The notes beneath the pieces are model-generated. The model had not been told where the DNA came from. It saw only the letters and a program-made list of their open reading frames with translations, and searched no databases. Positions 26,605 to 36,016 of a DNA stretch of 64,000 bases are shown piece after piece. Origin of the DNA: Candidatus Bathyarchaeum tardum. Lineage in GTDB: Archaea; Thermoproteota; Bathyarchaeia; Bathyarchaeales; Bathyarchaeaceae. A program made the translations under genes and the position numbers. The stretch is from positions 213,944 to 277,943 of the forward strand of contig JARVGH010000004.1 of assembly GCA_029762755.1 (NCBI GenBank). Direction: 5' to 3'. Position 1 is the stretch's first letter, and every line of letters begins with the position of its first letter.

Positions 26605-29054
26605 TATTCTGCAACAAATTGTATTTTTGGATATCCTTGGACTTCTTTTCCTTGACCTTTAATTGACTTGATTTCCAGTTTTTGTATCTTACAGGTTCCA
26701 GCTAGGTCTTCTTCGGCTTTAGCTAGAACGTCGGCGGCTTGTTTGTCTTCGGTGTATACTGTTAATTTTTGGATTTCAGCATTCAAGGGTTTTTGGTTTT
26801 CTGCTTTGTCTCTTCGAAGTTCACCCATAACAGCAACAATAAGGTCACCACTTTTTTCGTTGTCTTCGTCGATTAGCCCTTCTTGTATTTCAGGCCATGA
26901 AGAAACATGAATGCTTTCAAGTTTTTTGTCGTCTGCAAAAATTATCTGATATAGTTCTTCAGTTATATGAGGCGAAATTGGAGATAACATCTGGATTATC
27001 CGATAAATAGCCGTGTAAAGGGTATACTGGGCAGCGCGTCGTTTTTCTTCCCCATATGTTTCAGGTTGGTATAGTCGGTGTTTGACGGCTTCAATGTAGT
27101 TGTCACAGAAACTATGCCAGGTGAATTTTCGGATTTCATCAGTTGCTACGTTAAATTGGCAGTTATCTAAAGCTTCAGTTACTTTCTTGGTGACTTGTTC
27201 CATTTTGCTCAAAAGCCAACGGTCAATAAGCTCAAGCTGAGGCTGCTTACTGTCGGGGTCATAGTCTTTAAGGTGCATTCCTGCAAATTTTGAAGCGTTC
27301 CATAGTTTTCGCAAAAATCTCCAGGCATATTCTACGTCTTCCCAACGGAAAGGAATGTCAGAGCCTGTGGCGCCTCCACTGGTTGCCCATTGTCGAGGGG
27401 CATCAGCGCCGTATTTTTCAAACACTTCAGGGGTTGCTACGAAGTTACCTAGGGATTTGCTCATTTTTCTTCCGTCGGTTCCCAGAACCATGCCGTTGAT
27501 TAATACGCTATTGTAGGGTTTTTGGTCAAACAACGCAAGACCACGAACCATCAAATAATACGCCCAAGTCCGGATGATATCGTAACCTGAGGGGTGCACA
27601 TCTGCAGGAAACAAGTTTTGCCAATCTTCTTTGTCTGGCCAACCAGCATGAACTGCGCAAGTAAGGGAAGAATCAAACCATGTATCCAAAACATCAGTTT
27701 CAGGAACAAATTCTGTGCCCCCACATTTAGGACACCTGTCAGTTTTTGGTTCTTCATTTCGGGGGTCAATGGGCAACCAGTCGGGTTCTGCTAAAATGAT
27801 TTCTTGGCATTGTTTACAGTACCATACAGGAATTGGGGTTGCAAAGATTCTTTGACGAGAAATTACCCAGTCCCAGTCTAGGCTGTTTGTCCAATCGATC
27901 ATGCGTTTTTTCATGTAATCTGGATACCACGTTACTTCCAGCGTGTTTTGTTTTACCTGTTCAGTAAATTTTCGGGTGTTCATGAACCACTGTTCATGCT
28001 CCAAAATTTCGATGGAATGCTTGCATCTCCAGCAGGTCCCCACTTCTTGATTCAAAGGCTGAATTTTTTCCAGATTTCCTGAGGCTTCAAGGTCTTTTAC
28101 GATAGCTTTTCTTGCTTCAATGGTTGTTAGTCCGCAGTATTTTCCTGCGTTTTTGTTCATTTTCCCTTTATCGTCTATTAAAATAATTGGCTCAAGCTTC
28201 AGAGCAGAAACAGCTTGCACGTCAGCTTTGTCCCCGTAGGTACAAATCATTAACACTCCAGTACCAAACTTTGGGTCTACTTCTTTTTGGGCAATTATTT
28301 TGACTTGACGATTTGCTACAGGAACAGTGATGTTTTGGCCGATGTATTTGCTGTAACGTTCATCATCTGGGTTTACTGCTACAGTTACACAAGCTTGCAA
28401 AAGTTCAGGACGACTCGTAGCTATGATCAGGTGATTTCCATCAGTTAACTTGAATTTGATGAAATGCAAGATTCCAGTTTTTTGTTCATGTTCAACTTCT
28501 GCGTCTGCAATTGCAGTCTCACAGCTTGTGCACCAACTGATGGGATGGGTTCCTTTGTAGATTAGCCCTTTTTTGTGCAAAACAATGAAACTAAGTTGAG
28601 TCCGTCGCCAGTAGTCGGGATCCATGGTTTTGTATTCTGTTGTCCAATCCACCGAACAGCCAAGGCGCATAATAGCTTTTTTCATTATAACAATGTATTT
28701 GTCGATAACTTTTTTGCAGAGTTTAACAAATTCAGCTGGAGGCAAATCAGTTTTTTTTATTTTGTGAATTTCTTCAGTTTTTACTTCTGTTGGAAGCCCG
28801 TGACAGTCCCAACCCTGAGGAAACAAAACATTGTATCCCCGCATACGTTTGTAACGGGCTAACGTGTCGATGTAGGTCCAGTTCAGAACGTTTCCCATGT
28901 GAAAGTTCCCTGAAGGATAAGGAGGAGGAGTATCTACAGTAAACGAAGGACGAGAGTCTTCCCGGTTGAAGTGATAAATTCCCATTTCTTCCCAGTTTTG
29001 CTGCCATTTCTCCTCGATGGCAAGTAAATTAAATTTTTTAGGAAACTTTTTCAT
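26601..29054 (-). CDS. valS: Valyl-tRNA synthetase
   Basis: This class I aminoacyl-tRNA synthetase of 817 residues has the archaeal variant HIGH segment PPYPSGNFHMGNVLNW near residue 50 and KMSKSLGN near residue 555. The editing domain with a CP1 insertion and the anticodon-binding C-terminal helices are present. It charges tRNA-Val. It is slightly shorter than typical archaeal ValS (870-890). The gene begins with ATG in a region upstream of the small secreted gene at 29349 and ends within the stop of prf1. Confidence 0.96.
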   Translation of the reverse strand: MKKFPKKFNLLAIEEKWQQNWEEMGIYHFNREDSRPSFTVDTPPPYPSGNFHMGNVLNWTYIDTLARYKRMRGYNVLFPQGWDCHGLPTEVKTEEIHKIKKTDLPPAEFVKLCKKVIDKYIVIMKKAIMRLGCSVDWTTEYKTMDPDYWRRTQLSFIVLHKKGLIYKGTHPISWCTSCETAIADAEVEHEQKTGILHFIKFKLTDGNHLIIATSRPELLQACVTVAVNPDDERYSKYIGQNITVPVANRQVKIIAQKEVDPKFGTGVLMICTYGDKADVQAVSALKLEPIILIDDKGKMNKNAGKYCGLTTIEARKAIVKDLEASGNLEKIQPLNQEVGTCWRCKHSIEILEHEQWFMNTRKFTEQVKQNTLEVTWYPDYMKKRMIDWTNSLDWDWVISRQRIFATPIPVWYCKQCQEIILAEPDWLPIDPRNEEPKTDRCPKCGGTEFVPETDVLDTWFDSSLTCAVHAGWPDKEDWQNLFPADVHPSGYDIIRTWAYYLMVRGLALFDQKPYNSVLINGMVLGTDGRKMSKSLGNFVATPEVFEKYGADAPRQWATSGGATGSDIPFRWEDVEYAWRFLRKLWNASKFAGMHLKDYDPDSKQPQLELIDRWLLSKMEQVTKKVTEALDNCQFNVATDEIRKFTWHSFCDNYIEAVKHRLYQPETYGEEKRRAAQYTLYTAIYRIIQMLSPISPHITEELYQIIFADDKKLESIHVSSWPEIQEGLIDEDNEKSGDLIVAVMGELRRDKAENQKPLNAEIQKLTVYTEDKQAADVLAKAEEDLAGTCKIQKLEIKSIKGQGKEVQGYPKIQFVAEY

Positions 29055-29248
29055 CAGTTAGCCTCAGTGAATGCTAGTTTACCGTAAAATTAACAGGCAA
29101 CTAAATTAGCTTTTGGGCTCTGAACAATAAAAAAGTGATCTTATGGGAGATGTCTCTATTATGGTGAGAATCCATAAAGACAAATGTTCAAGTTTGGGTG
29201 TGAATCTAAAACATAGGTGATTTGAAATTTTAATAGGTTGAACAATAA

Positions 29249-29302
29249 ATAGTCAAAGTTTCTTGACTATCTGAAGCTTGATTTTGGTCAATGTTTCTTG
29301 AC
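29249..29302. promoter_or_regulatory. Two tandem operator-like inverted repeats, GTCAA-N6-TTGAC
   Basis: The first site is a perfect eight-base inverted repeat, ATAGTCAA and TTGACTAT, around the six-base spacer AGTTTC at 29249-29270. The second site at 29287-29302 has GTCAA-TGTTTC-TTGAC. Both share the core GTCAA-N6-TTGAC, with similar spacers. Their centres are 35 bp apart, about 3.3 DNA turns. They sit 50-90 bp upstream of the gene at 29349, on the promoter side of valS, and look like binding sites for a dimeric regulator. Confidence 0.5.
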
Positions 29303-29348
29303 AAAAATCCTTATCCTCAGTATATTGGAGGTTTTATTGGTGTGATTC

Positions 29349-29741
29349 ATGGCAAAGAAAACGATTGTTATCTTTTCATTGCTGTTTTCTTTTTTCCTGT
29401 TTTGGTCTATGTCTTATCTTGAAACGTCTAAAAATTGGGTTGAAGTAGATAGGTTTACTGGAAGCAGTTGGTATGGAGGAACAAGATCATTCAAAATTGA
29501 TTATGATGAATGGAGAATAAGATGGGAATATGACCCAATTATTAATGATGAAGTGAATTCACTTAGCAATTTTTACTTTCAGGTGAAGGAAATTGGAAAT
29601 AAAACTTTTGACATTGTCCTTGGCAATAATAAACCGAATGGAGCTTTACACCTTTTCAAAAAGGGAACATTTTATTTACTAATAAGAGGGGGATTAAACG
29701 CAAAGAATTACACAATTATAATTGAACAAAACACAGATTGA
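29349..29741 (+). CDS. Secreted or membrane-anchored small protein of unknown function
   Basis: This 130-residue product has an N-terminal hydrophobic signal (TIVIFSLLFSFFLFWSM). A beta-rich extracytoplasmic domain follows with WRIRWEYDP and a C-terminal IIIEQ strand. Four N-x-S/T sequons (for example NKT, NYT) fit a glycosylated surface protein. It starts at ATG behind GGTGTGA, with a stronger GGAGG 17 bases upstream. The two operator-like repeats just upstream point to regulated expression. No family is recognised. Confidence 0.6.
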   Translation: MAKKTIVIFSLLFSFFLFWSMSYLETSKNWVEVDRFTGSSWYGGTRSFKIDYDEWRIRWEYDPIINDEVNSLSNFYFQVKEIGNKTFDIVLGNNKPNGALHLFKKGTFYLLIRGGLNAKNYTIIIEQNTD

Positions 29742-29855
29742 TCATTAACCGATCATAAGTTAGGATACTGTTAAGTTATTTGTCATAAGTTTGAGTATTA
29801 GAATGAAGTAGCTGCATTCAATCCCTCACGTATTAAGTGAGAAGGTGTGTTTCTC

Positions 29856-30056
29856 CTAGTTGGATATGCATAACAATTTCCTTTGCTTTTTTCTTCTCCC
29901 CTTTGTCAATGATTTTACTGCTTTGCTGTAATCTATCCCATTTGGAATAACCTTGTCATCTCTTAAAACCCTAGTTTTTTGTTTGATGAGCTTGGCATAT
30001 TTGGGGTCTAACTCCACAAGCCTCTTCGGTTTCTCGTCAATTCGCGTAATCAACAA
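29856..30056 (-). CDS. Doubtful small basic ORF
   Basis: A 66-residue open frame (ITRIDEKPKRLVELDPKYAK at the start) is Lys-rich and looks partly coding, but it has no ribosome site and no recognised family. It could be a remnant of an antitoxin-like gene. I include it at low confidence. Confidence 0.25.
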   Translation of the reverse strand: MLITRIDEKPKRLVELDPKYAKLIKQKTRVLRDDKVIPNGIDYSKAVKSLTKGRRKKQRKLLCISN

Positions 30057-30203
30057 ACAAACTCTTGTATGTCTTAATTCCAGAAATCATTGATTGGAGA
30101 CTTTGAACTTCAGGATTCCTAGTCCAGGTTCATCAAGAGCCAGTAATATTTTGGCAAGACTTTCAAAAAATCTTCACAATGGACAGCCTACGGGTATGTC
30201 ATT

Positions 30204-30239
30204 TGTTGTTGTTGACCCCCCTACCCCCCAACAACAACA
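30204..30239. repeat. Perfect 11-bp inverted repeat with two C6 runs in its loop
   Basis: Arms TGTTGTTGTTG (30204-30214) and CAACAACAACA (30229-30239) are exact reverse complements. The 14-base loop contains two runs of cytosine (C6 TA C6). The reverse strand thus has two G6 tracts separated by TA, which could adopt a quadruplex-like structure. It has no coding context. Confidence 0.7.
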
Positions 30240-30422
30240 TTTAAGCCCTCTCTGAAAGTAAGTTGGTCCAGATGATTGTGGGTTTTTGCAGAAGCCAGCC
30301 ACAAAAACCTTGTTGAATATCAAAAGCTGATCAAGACAAACCAAAGGCTGGAACAAAATTCGTTTACAACAAAAAAGCAAGTATTTTTAGAAAGCAAGAG
30401 TCTAGAATAAACAGGTGTTTGT

Positions 30423-30764
30423 ATGGTAACTGTTAATGAAATATTAAATAATATTTCCCCTCAGCAAAAAGATATTATCGAAGAATTGCGAACATTAATA
30501 AAAAAAATTTCCGCCAACGCTGAGGAAAAAGTAAGGGACGGAAGGATTGTTTATGCAGTAGCTGGAAAAGATTTTGTGTGGATCAATCCGTTTACAGGCC
30601 ATGTAGATTTGGATTTCATGTGTGGAGCTCGACTAATATCAGGCGACCTTAAGGGCAGAGGAAAAAAGAGTCAAGTTAAACATATGGAGATTACAAGTAA
30701 AACAGACATAAACGCCACTGAACTGAAACAATTAATTGAAGAAGCATCCAAAACTGTTTGCTAA
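30423..30764 (+). CDS. DUF1801-domain protein
   Basis: The 113-residue product has a small YdhG/DUF1801-like domain. A helical N-terminus (LRTLIKKISANAEEKV) leads to VYAVAGKDFVWINPFTGHVDLDF and a later GARLISGDLKGRGKKSQVKHMEI segment. Members are small alpha-beta proteins of unclear function, including a proposed iron chaperone. It ends in a four-base stop overlap with the convergent marC-like gene. Confidence 0.75.
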   Translation: MVTVNEILNNISPQQKDIIEELRTLIKKISANAEEKVRDGRIVYAVAGKDFVWINPFTGHVDLDFMCGARLISGDLKGRGKKSQVKHMEITSKTDINATELKQLIEEASKTVC

Positions 30765-31378
30765 AAAGTAAGTTGACAAACAGCTGCAACTATTCCTGCG
30801 AATACAAATTGTATGGCTATGGCTAGGACAATAATTGACATTAGAGCAGAAACTACGTGAGTTCCATCAGTTCCAAAAATTTTAAGGAGCCTATGAGCGT
30901 GAATCATTCCCCCATAGGATAACAAGACCCCAACGGCTATTGCCACGAAGACAAATATGGTCTCAAAAAAACTACTTGCTTGTGAAAAAATCAAAATAAC
31001 TGTAGTTATAGTTCCTGGACCAGCAGTAAGAGGAAAAGTCAGGGGAATAATTGAAGGATCTTCACGCTTATCGGATGAAAACCCGTTTTTTTCTGAAAGC
31101 ATTTTTAATGCAATAGTAATAAGGAGAATGCCACCTGCTATCTGAAATGAAAACAAGTCAATGTTAAATATTTGAAAAATAAGTGTACCTGTCAAAGCGA
31201 AAGAAGCAAGAATTATGAAACCTAATTTCGCCGCTTTAGCAGCAATTTGACGGTTTTTTTCATGGCTTTGCCCCTTTGTCAGAGTGAGAAATATCGCGGT
31301 TGTGCTAAGTGGATTCATAACTGCCACAATTGATGAAATTGCCACTAAAGCGAATTCAACCGTCGCCAACGTTAGCAC
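30761..31378 (-). CDS. MarC-family membrane protein
   Basis: The 205-residue polytopic protein has six predicted membrane helices. Blocks AISSIVAVMNPLSTTAIFL at the N-terminus and PLTAGPGTITTVILI in the middle are typical of MarC (UPF0056). Transport substrate is unknown, and the family is now thought unrelated to antibiotic resistance. Gene order does not suggest partners. The stop codon is shared with the convergent DUF1801 gene. Confidence 0.88.
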   Translation of the reverse strand: MLTLATVEFALVAISSIVAVMNPLSTTAIFLTLTKGQSHEKNRQIAAKAAKLGFIILASFALTGTLIFQIFNIDLFSFQIAGGILLITIALKMLSEKNGFSSDKREDPSIIPLTFPLTAGPGTITTVILIFSQASSFFETIFVFVAIAVGVLLSYGGMIHAHRLLKIFGTDGTHVVSALMSIIVLAIAIQFVFAGIVAAVCQLTF

Positions 31379-31552
31379 CTTGATAAGTGTTAAGGAATTA
31401 AGGGATATAAAGATTAAAGACTAGAGTAGATTAACCCGTTTTTGGGCAGAAAAAGTCAGTGACGAACTAAGATGCCCTACAAGAGGCAATAAGAAAACAA
31501 AAGAAAACTAAATATAATATTTTTTTATTAGCAGAATGTAGTTAAAACTAGA

Positions 31553-32500
31553 TTACTGCTTTATGTTTACGTCTGGAAATCCAGTAATATTTAAGGTTGT
31601 AGAAGCAATTTTTATGTTCTTGGACTTCTGAATTTCATCAAGTATCATTCGACTGAGTTTGTCGTGAAGCAGTCGGCGTTCTCGTATCTCTGTAACATAT
31701 CTAATGTTAAAGTTTATCCAATTATCTGTCAGAGTTAAAAATACGGTTGGATCAACAGACCTTTTGGTCAAATAATATTTTTCACCGGTTTTAGCTATGT
31801 CTTTTTCAGCTTGTGCTGCACTGACTTTCGTTTCTCTTTCAACAATTTCTAAAATTTTGTTTGTTGCCTCGTTCCAATCACTATCATAGGTAATAGGGAT
31901 TGCTATTTCATCCCATATGAACCCAAAATCTCGGGTGTAATTATGTATAACATTATTTAAGACATAACCGTTTGGAACACTTGTCAATCTACCCGTGGCT
32001 TGATCCGCTGGTACCCAATCCTTCATCTCCAAAAGTGTAGTATAAAAAAGATTAACATCAATTACATCACCATATTTTTGGTTAATTTCTATCCGATCTC
32101 CAACACGGTAAATTCCATTTAAGAAAATCACTATGCCACCCATCAGGTTCTTGATAAGATCTTGCAAAGCAAAGGCTACGGCTGCCCCAATTAACCCATA
32201 GGCAATCAAGATATCCTGCAAATTTTCAACCCATATTCCCATGACTACAATCAAAAAAGTTGCAATGTCAAATATTGACAAAATCTTTTTGAGCGAATAC
32301 CTTGTTTTAGGGTCTTTGATTTTGTTAGAAACCATGGATTCTAGAAATATTTTAAAGATGAAGTAGATTACAGTTAACGCGAGAAAACTATAGAAACCAT
32401 TCTGTAAATAAATATTGGGGCATTTAGTATTTGCAAACCAAAGTGCCACGGAAGCAATTACTAATCCAGATAATATTGCAACTTTAGAACGTAATACCAA
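31553..32500 (-). CDS. Mechanosensitive ion channel, MscS family
   Basis: The 315-residue channel has three or four N-terminal helices. The pore helix and start of the beta domain read IAYGLIGAAVAFALQDLIKNLMGGIVIF, followed by YRVGDRIEINQKYGDVIDVN. A cytosolic cage domain follows. It opens on hypoosmotic stress and releases solutes. The start is uncertain, with TTG at 32500 used. It stands upstream of and divergent from the glycosyltransferase gene. Confidence 0.9.
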   Translation of the reverse strand: MVLRSKVAILSGLVIASVALWFANTKCPNIYLQNGFYSFLALTVIYFIFKIFLESMVSNKIKDPKTRYSLKKILSIFDIATFLIVVMGIWVENLQDILIAYGLIGAAVAFALQDLIKNLMGGIVIFLNGIYRVGDRIEINQKYGDVIDVNLFYTTLLEMKDWVPADQATGRLTSVPNGYVLNNVIHNYTRDFGFIWDEIAIPITYDSDWNEATNKILEIVERETKVSAAQAEKDIAKTGEKYYLTKRSVDPTVFLTLTDNWINFNIRYVTEIRERRLLHDKLSRMILDEIQKSKNIKIASTTLNITGFPDVNIKQ

Positions 32501-32713
32501 AAATTTTTCCCAATTAAAACTATTGTGACTTCAATTTTATATTTGTTTTCAGTCATTAAGTGGCTACATTTTAGATATTATTAATTCTAAATGTAAAAAG
32601 TAGTTCCGTACCAAAACAAGTCCAGAAAGTTGCCTTTTGACACAATTTTGATAAACTTTAAAAATCAAGCGGACCTCTAATAAAGTATCATATTTGTCAG
32701 GGAGAACTGCGTT

Positions 32714-33958
32714 TTGCGAATAGGTTTTTTTGTCTATGAGTATCCCCCAAAAATTGTGGGAGGACTAGGCACATATGCGGACAATATAACACGCGAGTTT
32801 GTCAATTTAGGTCACGATGTGTCAGTTTTCACCCTTAACCCGGGTGATTTGAAAACCAGAGAAATTTTGAAAGGAGTAGAAGTCCATCGTCCCTTGATAG
32901 CGGATGCTGGCAACGTTTTTCCAATGTTTGTTGCTGAAGACCTAAAAGAGTGGGGAACTAACATCCGCTTTTTTAGCGACATATTCATACATAATGTTCT
33001 GAGTGCAACAAAATTCATTAATGAATTAATTAAAAAAGAGGAATACAATTTTGATGTTGTCTGCGTACATGATTGGTTAAGCAGCATCGCAGGATTAATG
33101 ATTAAAAACGAAACAAAGATTCCTGTAATATTTCATGTGCACAGTACCGAGTGGGGAAGAAGCGGTGGACAGGGTTCAAAGGTTGTGTCACATCTTGAAA
33201 GGGCAGCAGCCCAGAACATGGATGGAATGATTACAGTAAGTCATTCAATGCGAGAAGACTTAACGCGTCATGGTTGGCCACAATCAAAAATAAGTGTGGT
33301 CTGGAATGGAGTAAACCCCCAACGATACAATCTGCAGAATTACCAATCTGAAGATGTGCAAAAGATTCGGGAAAAATATGGTATTAAAAAAGATTGGACA
33401 ATGCTTCTTTTTGTTGGGAGATTAACATGGGTGAAAAGTGCTGATAACTTAGTTCAAGCAATGCCAATGGTCTTAAAGGAATATCCAAAAACGAAACTTG
33501 TTATTCTAGGTAAAGGTGAGAAACAAAAAGACATCGTTGAAACAGCGAGTAGACTTGGAATAGAAGACAAGATTATTTACCGGTTTGAGTTTGTGCCAGA
33601 AGATGAGAGAATACTGCATTACGCTGCTGCAGACGTATGCATTTTTCCATCAGTTTATGAACCATTCGGCATCGTCAGCCTAGAAGCCATGGCAATGGAG
33701 AAACCTGTTGTGGTAGGATCCAAAGGAGTAGTAGGTTTTCGCGAACAAGTAATACCGTCAGGTCCAGATCAAAATGGAGTCCATGTTAACGGTGAGGAAG
33801 CATCTGACATAGCTTGGGGAATAAACGCGGTTTTAAAGGATCCGCAGATGGCTAAAAGTTGGGGCAAAAAGGGGCGTAAAAGAGTTTTAGAGTATTTTAC
33901 ATGGAAAAAAGCCGCGGAACAGACATTAGAAATCTACAAATCATTTTTGCAGAAATGA
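32714..33958 (+). CDS. Glycosyltransferase family 4/5, glycogen synthase-like
   Basis: This 414-residue GT-B enzyme starts at TTG behind GGGAG. It has the glycogen/starch-synthase-like acceptor loop PPKIVGGLGTYADNI near the N-terminus and the retaining nucleotide-sugar site YEPFGIVSLEAMAMEKPVV with the E-x7-E pair near the C-terminus. The central LFVGRLTWVKSADNLVQAMP block is typical. An alpha-glucan phosphorylase gene lies just downstream on the opposite strand, supporting a role in storage glucan metabolism. ADP- versus UDP-glucose use cannot be told. Confidence 0.85.
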   Translation: MRIGFFVYEYPPKIVGGLGTYADNITREFVNLGHDVSVFTLNPGDLKTREILKGVEVHRPLIADAGNVFPMFVAEDLKEWGTNIRFFSDIFIHNVLSATKFINELIKKEEYNFDVVCVHDWLSSIAGLMIKNETKIPVIFHVHSTEWGRSGGQGSKVVSHLERAAAQNMDGMITVSHSMREDLTRHGWPQSKISVVWNGVNPQRYNLQNYQSEDVQKIREKYGIKKDWTMLLFVGRLTWVKSADNLVQAMPMVLKEYPKTKLVILGKGEKQKDIVETASRLGIEDKIIYRFEFVPEDERILHYAAADVCIFPSVYEPFGIVSLEAMAMEKPVVVGSKGVVGFREQVIPSGPDQNGVHVNGEEASDIAWGINAVLKDPQMAKSWGKKGRKRVLEYFTWKKAAEQTLEIYKSFLQK

Positions 33959-34232
33959 TGGCATTATAAATCCTCGAGATCCGTTTTCTGAAAATAACAA
34001 TCAACTTTACAGTTTAGGGAACCCAACCGAACAGCAAGGATTCACAAAAAAAGGAAAAACGGAAGAAAAAATGTCCACTACGTTTGCAGGTAAGAAAAAC
34101 AAAAGGGTTCGAATCTAGTTCATGTTTTTGCGTAAATTTATCTTATGTAATTTCGATGTTTACAGCTATGACTGTTGAGCTTCTAGGTTGTCACTTCTTG
34201 AAGTCATGTTCAAACGACAAAACGTGGTGCAG

Positions 34233-35909
34233 TTAAAGGTAAGCTTCAGTTACATATCTTCGCATCATTCTGTGACTGTTAAAATAGTAAGCAATTTTTC
34301 CAATGGAATTTTTCATAGTTCTTATCCATTTATCCCTTTTATTGTAGAATAGGGGCATGATAATGTATTCCAGTTTGCTGTATAGGTCATCTAATTCTCT
34401 AATGTTACGTTCCTCAAACGATACTTGCTCATCAGGATGCGGACCTATAGCCCAACCGGTTATATCTTCTATCCAACCTTCAATCCACCATCCGTCCAAG
34501 ACACTAAAGTTTATCACTCCGTTATGGGCTGCCTTCATTCCACTAGTCCCTGATGCTTCTTGAGGCGGCAAAGGCGTGTTTAACCAAACATCAACACCAG
34601 TAACCAACATGGATGCAACGTCTAAATCATAATTTTCCAAATAGACAATTTTGATATCATCTTTTAGTTGTTTAGCATAACTAAATAACTGTTCAATTAG
34701 TTTCTTGCCCGAATAATCTCTGGGATGAGCTTTCCCCGCCAAAATGATCTGAATCTTCCCTTTTCTACTTATCTTCTTCAACTTTTCCAAATCAGAAAAC
34801 AGCAAATTTGCTCTTTTGTATTCAGTTGCTCGTCGTGCAAACCCTAGGGTTAAAGTATCATAGTCCATGCCTATGTTCGTCGACGTATTAACGTAATCGA
34901 TCAGCAACTTTTTTGCTTCTCTATGAGCTTGCCAAACTTCTTCCCTTGGAATAACATCTACTCTTACAAGTAAATTAGGATCATTTGCCCAACCTGGAAG
35001 ATACTTATCATACAATCTTCTAAAACTCTCACAAGTCCAAGTGTATGAATGAATTCCATTGGTGATAGCGTGAATTTCGTATCCTGGAAACATTTCTCTT
35101 GAGGATTCTTGGTGTTTCTTAGCTACTCCGTTAATGTAGTCACTCAGATTAAGGGCGAGGCGAGTCATGTTCAGTCGGTCATGTCCCCCCAAATTTTTCA
35201 GTAAATCCAAAGGGGCATCTTCGCCGAGCACTTCCTGAACGAGATCATAAGAAAATTTGTCGTGACCAGCCTCAACAGGAGTGTGGGTCGTGAATATGCA
35301 ACTATTTCTAACTTTTTCAATGTTCCTTTCAAATTTTTTCAACAGTTCAAAAGCAAGAAAACTGGAATGCCCTTCATTCATGTGATATTTACGAACATCA
35401 ATGCCCAATTCTTTGAGCATCCTCACACCGCCAATTCCCAAGACAATCTCCTGCTTCAACCGATACTTATTGTCTCCGCCATACAAAAAAGAGGTAATTT
35501 CTCTATCTTCTGCAGTATTCTCTTCTACATCTGTATCTAAAAAGTAAACAGGAACAACTCCTCCAGTTTGGCTAACTACATTGTAGAGCCATGCTCTAAC
35601 ATGCACATCTCTTGATTCAATTGGCACTTTAACCTTCACTGGAAGTAACTGCATAAAGTTTGAAAGATTCCATGGGTCTTCATGCTCTGTTTGGCTTCCA
35701 TTAGCTGCCAATTCCTGTCTAAAATATCCTTTTTTGCTGATTAAGCTAACTCCTACGAATGGAAGCCTCAAGTCTGCGCTCGACCTGATTGTGTCACCGG
35801 CTAAAACGCCCAGACCACCGCTGTAAGTGTGAATACCATTTGAAAGCGCAACCTCCATAGAGAAATAGGCAATTTTTTGTCTAATAGAAAAAATCTCCTT
35901 TTGAGTCAT
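34233..35909 (-). CDS. Alpha-glucan phosphorylase (GT35)
   Basis: This 558-residue short-form phosphorylase releases glucose-1-phosphate from alpha-1,4-glucan. It has the N-terminal YFSMEVALSNGIHTYSGGLGVLAGD block, a central RRATEYKRAN segment and the PLP-binding SGTSGMKAAHNGV motif, where the Lys bears the cofactor. The short form, lacking animal-type regulatory insertions, is common in archaea and bacteria. It faces the glycosyltransferase gene tail to tail, so synthesis and breakdown of glucan are encoded together. Confidence 0.93.
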   Translation of the reverse strand: MTQKEIFSIRQKIAYFSMEVALSNGIHTYSGGLGVLAGDTIRSSADLRLPFVGVSLISKKGYFRQELAANGSQTEHEDPWNLSNFMQLLPVKVKVPIESRDVHVRAWLYNVVSQTGGVVPVYFLDTDVEENTAEDREITSFLYGGDNKYRLKQEIVLGIGGVRMLKELGIDVRKYHMNEGHSSFLAFELLKKFERNIEKVRNSCIFTTHTPVEAGHDKFSYDLVQEVLGEDAPLDLLKNLGGHDRLNMTRLALNLSDYINGVAKKHQESSREMFPGYEIHAITNGIHSYTWTCESFRRLYDKYLPGWANDPNLLVRVDVIPREEVWQAHREAKKLLIDYVNTSTNIGMDYDTLTLGFARRATEYKRANLLFSDLEKLKKISRKGKIQIILAGKAHPRDYSGKKLIEQLFSYAKQLKDDIKIVYLENYDLDVASMLVTGVDVWLNTPLPPQEASGTSGMKAAHNGVINFSVLDGWWIEGWIEDITGWAIGPHPDEQVSFEERNIRELDDLYSKLEYIIMPLFYNKRDKWIRTMKNSIGKIAYYFNSHRMMRRYVTEAYL

Positions 35910-36016
35910 TACTTTTCACACTCTTTTTTAGGGCAAACACGCATGGTTTTTCTCATTATTTAATCCTCTTATATTGTATCACGACGACTCTAATTCTATA
36001 TTTTAATGTTCGATAG

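Larger units (their letters stand above)
29742..30422. other. Gene-poor region with a long hairpin
   Basis: These 681 bases hold one doubtful small ORF (29856-30056), a CTCAC/GTGAG hairpin near 29825 and an exceptional hairpin at 30204-30239 with cytosine runs in its loop. No tRNA or known RNA gene was recognised. Confidence 0.4.

Noticed and set aside
30174..30380. 68-residue reverse frame across the C-run hairpin
   Set aside because: It runs through the inverted repeat and glycine-rich repeats and has no family signal; it is likely non-coding.
34106..34118. Sequence GGGTTCGAATC resembling a tRNA T-arm
   Set aside because: No 7-bp acceptor stem, D-arm or anticodon arm could be folded around it, and the flanking sequence does not pair.
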